A stretch of DNA of 5,329 nucleotides from an uncultured Clostridia bacterium (GTDB lineage Bacteria; Bacillota; Clostridia; Oscillospirales; Oscillospiraceae), in the NCBI GenBank assembly GCA_937907975.1, contig CALEQS010000066.1, positions 1 to 5,329 of the forward strand. The letters are read 5' to 3'. Positions 4,405 to 5,329 of this stretch are shown here, in pieces. Position numbers and translations under genes: made by a program. Every line of letters begins with the position of its first letter. The first letter of the stretch is position 1. The notes under the pieces are model-generated. The model did no database searches and was not told the origin of the DNA. It worked only from the letters and a program-made list of their open reading frames with translations.

Positions 4405-4536
4405 GTCTGCATGATGGGTTATCATGCAAAGGCGGCCCTCCCGCTTAGTCCCGGGGTCACTGCCCGCATCGTCGCGGGGCTTCACCCGCCCGGAACTCAG
4501 CCGACAGGGAATATTTTAAGAAAGGTGGAATCATTC
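4405..4536 (+). promoter_or_regulatory. Structured rpsO 5' leader, candidate S15 autoregulatory RNA
   Basis: Three helices can form in order: TGCATGAT-GGGTT-ATCATGCA (4408-4428, 8 bp); GGCGG-CCCTC-CCGCT (about 4430-4446); and a compound stem 4451-4493 made of CCGGGGT with ACCC/CGG (three bases bulged) capped by CCCGC-ATCGTC-GCGGG (4463-4478). The sequence TTCACC (4481-4486) could pair with the ribosome binding site GGTGGAA (4524-4530) with one bulged base. S15 is known to repress its own mRNA through leaders of several unrelated architectures in different phyla. A similar role is inferred here from position and folding only. Confidence 0.5.
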
Positions 4537-4803
4537 ATGATCCGCAAAGAAGAAAAGACTGCTGTTATCGAGGCCAACCGCACCCACGAGAGCGACACCG
4601 GTTCTCCCGAGGTCCAGGTCGCTATCCTGACCGCCCGCATCCAGCAGCTGACTGATCACCTGCGCGTGCATCCCCACGACAACCACTCCCGCCGCGGCCT
4701 GCTGAAGATGGTTGGTAAGCGCCGCAAGATGCTGGACTATCTGGCCAAGAAGGACATCGAGCGCTATCGTGCCCTGATCGCCAAGCTGGGCCTGCGTAAG
4801 TAA
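4537..4803 (+). CDS. rpsO: 30S ribosomal protein S15
   Basis: This 88-residue protein is full length for S15 (usually 88-89). S15 binds the 16S rRNA three-way junction (helices 20-22) early in 30S assembly and helps form bridges to the 50S subunit. Conserved landmarks are DTGSPEVQVAILTARI (20-35), the rRNA-binding turn HPHDNHSRRGLLKMV (45-59) with H41, D48 and S51, and the tail RYRALIAKLGLR (76-87). The ATG has AAAGGTGG with about 8 bases of spacing. The frame stays open far upstream, but that extension covers the promoter and leader and has no S15 similarity. It is followed by a terminator and pnp, the usual bacterial order. Confidence 0.98.
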   Translation: MIRKEEKTAVIEANRTHESDTGSPEVQVAILTARIQQLTDHLRVHPHDNHSRRGLLKMVGKRRKMLDYLAKKDIERYRALIAKLGLRK

Positions 4804-4813
4804 GTTACCGCTG

Positions 4814-4851
4814 TCAGGGCGGCGCACCTTTCACTGCGTGCGCCGCCCTGA
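4814..4851 (+). terminator. Terminator between rpsO and pnp
   Basis: TCAGGGCGGCGCAC (4814-4827) pairs perfectly over 14 bp with 4838-4851 around a 10-base loop, ten bases after the rpsO stop. The following TTTCCGTT is only partly T-rich. No clear pnp promoter is visible downstream, so partial read-through may feed pnp. Confidence 0.8.
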
Positions 4852-4882
4852 TTTCCGTTGTGCAAACAAAAACGGAGCCCCC

Positions 4883-4961
4883 GCCTTCTGTTCTTTTTAG
4901 CAGTTGAACCTGTCCCCGATCCACTGGAGCGGAGCCGGATTCAAGTGCTAAAAGGCAGGGC
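4883..4961 (+). promoter_or_regulatory. Long interrupted hairpin in the pnp leader
   Basis: Almost the whole pnp leader folds into one arm. From the base: GCC/GGC (4883-4885/4959-4961), CTG/CAG (4888-4890/4956-4958), a 10-bp U/A-rich helix (4893-4902/4946-4955, one G-U), a G-G mismatch, TTGAA/TTCAA (4904-4908/4940-4944), CC/GG, and an apical stem CCGATCC-ACT-GGAGCGG (4916-4932, one A-G mismatch). It ends 19 bases before the ribosome binding site. In E. coli the pnp leader also folds into a long stem that RNase III cuts and PNPase then uses for autoregulation. The similarity here is in shape and position, not sequence. Confidence 0.55.
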
Positions 4962-4993
4962 TGGGTCTCCCAAAAGAAAAGGAGGACAACCTA

Positions 4994-5329
4994 ATGTCTA
5001 CTATCATCACTCACAAGACGTTCCCCAATGACAAGAAGTACGAGATGGAGCTGGCGGGCCGTCCCTTCTCCATTGAGGTGGGCAAGTACGCCGAGCTGGC
5101 CAACGCCGCCGCCATGGTCAAGTACGGCGAGACCACCGTCATGGTGGCCGTCACTGCCTCCCCCCGTCCCCGCGACGGCGTGGATTTCTTTCCCCTGAGC
5201 GTCGACTTTGAAGAGAAGCTGTACGCCGTGGGCCGCATCCCCGGCTCCTTCATGCGCCGTGAGGGCCGTCCCTCTCTGCCCGCCGTGCTGGCCAGCCGCC
5301 TGATCGACCGCCCCATGCGCCCCCTGTTC
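4994..5329 (+). CDS. pnp: Polynucleotide phosphorylase, N-terminal part
   Basis: The first 112 residues of PNPase, cut by the window edge (full length is about 700). PNPase is a trimeric 3'-to-5' phosphorolytic exoribonuclease that releases nucleoside diphosphates and works in mRNA decay and RNA quality control. The visible part belongs to the first RNase PH domain: KKYEMELAGRPFSIEVGK (14-31), YGETTVMVAVTAS (44-56), FFPLSVDFEEKLYAVGRIPG (65-84), and SRLIDRPMRPLF (101-112). FMRR at 86-89 is the counterpart of the FFRR loop that lines the central RNA channel, with Met for the second Phe. GGAGG (4981-4985) lies 8 bases before the ATG. The catalytic second PH domain, KH and S1 domains lie beyond the window. 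Confidence 0.98.
   Translation, partial: MSTIITHKTFPNDKKYEMELAGRPFSIEVGKYAELANAAAMVKYGETTVMVAVTASPRPRDGVDFFPLSVDFEEKLYAVGRIPGSFMRREGRPSLPAVLASRLIDRPMRPLF

Noticed and set aside
4159..4536. N-terminal extension of the S15 frame
   Set aside because: The extension covers the promoter and leader and has no S15 similarity. The ATG at 4537 gives the normal S15 length and has a ribosome binding site.
4804..4993. T-box or metabolite riboswitch upstream of pnp
   Set aside because: No T-box core sequence or riboswitch consensus is visible, and pnp is not a usual target of either.

Overview
The window looks like chromosomal DNA from a GC-rich Gram-positive gut-type Clostridium relative, most likely Oscillospiraceae (Oscillibacter/Flavonifractor-like). 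This is inferred from the rpsO-pnp pair, a DUF1002 exported protein, strong GGAGG-type ribosome binding sites, and promoters that mostly carry the Gram-positive TRTGN extended -10. No mobile element, CRISPR array, rRNA or tRNA was seen.

Left part (1-2276). A leftward operon holds a glutaredoxin-like thiol-redox protein and then a small acidic protein cut by the window edge. It diverges from a rightward operon of a MarR-family regulator with an unusual N-terminal Cys cluster and, 5 bases later, an AEC-family membrane transporter. The regulator probably controls its own operon. A strong hairpin terminator closes it.

Middle part (2277-4002). A 220-base AT-rich gene-free gap carries a near-consensus rightward promoter that leads to no recognisable gene. 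It is followed by a leftward gene for an exported DUF1002 protein. Divergent from it is a small gene for a predicted C-terminally anchored membrane protein of unknown function. The two share a compact intergenic region with two inverted repeats built from the same GTCCG half-site. A hairpin lies downstream of the small gene.

Right part (4003-5329). About 530 bases without a protein gene contain the best candidate for something undescribed. It is a leftward promoter followed by a structured RNA of about 119 nt that ends in a textbook intrinsic terminator. Next to it lies a second nested inverted-repeat structure of unknown strand. Then come the rpsO promoter, a structured rpsO leader, rpsO (ribosomal protein S15), a terminator, a long interrupted hairpin in the pnp leader, and the first 112 codons of pnp (polynucleotide phosphorylase). 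rpsO-pnp is a conserved bacterial pair, and both genes are known in other bacteria to be autoregulated through their leaders.
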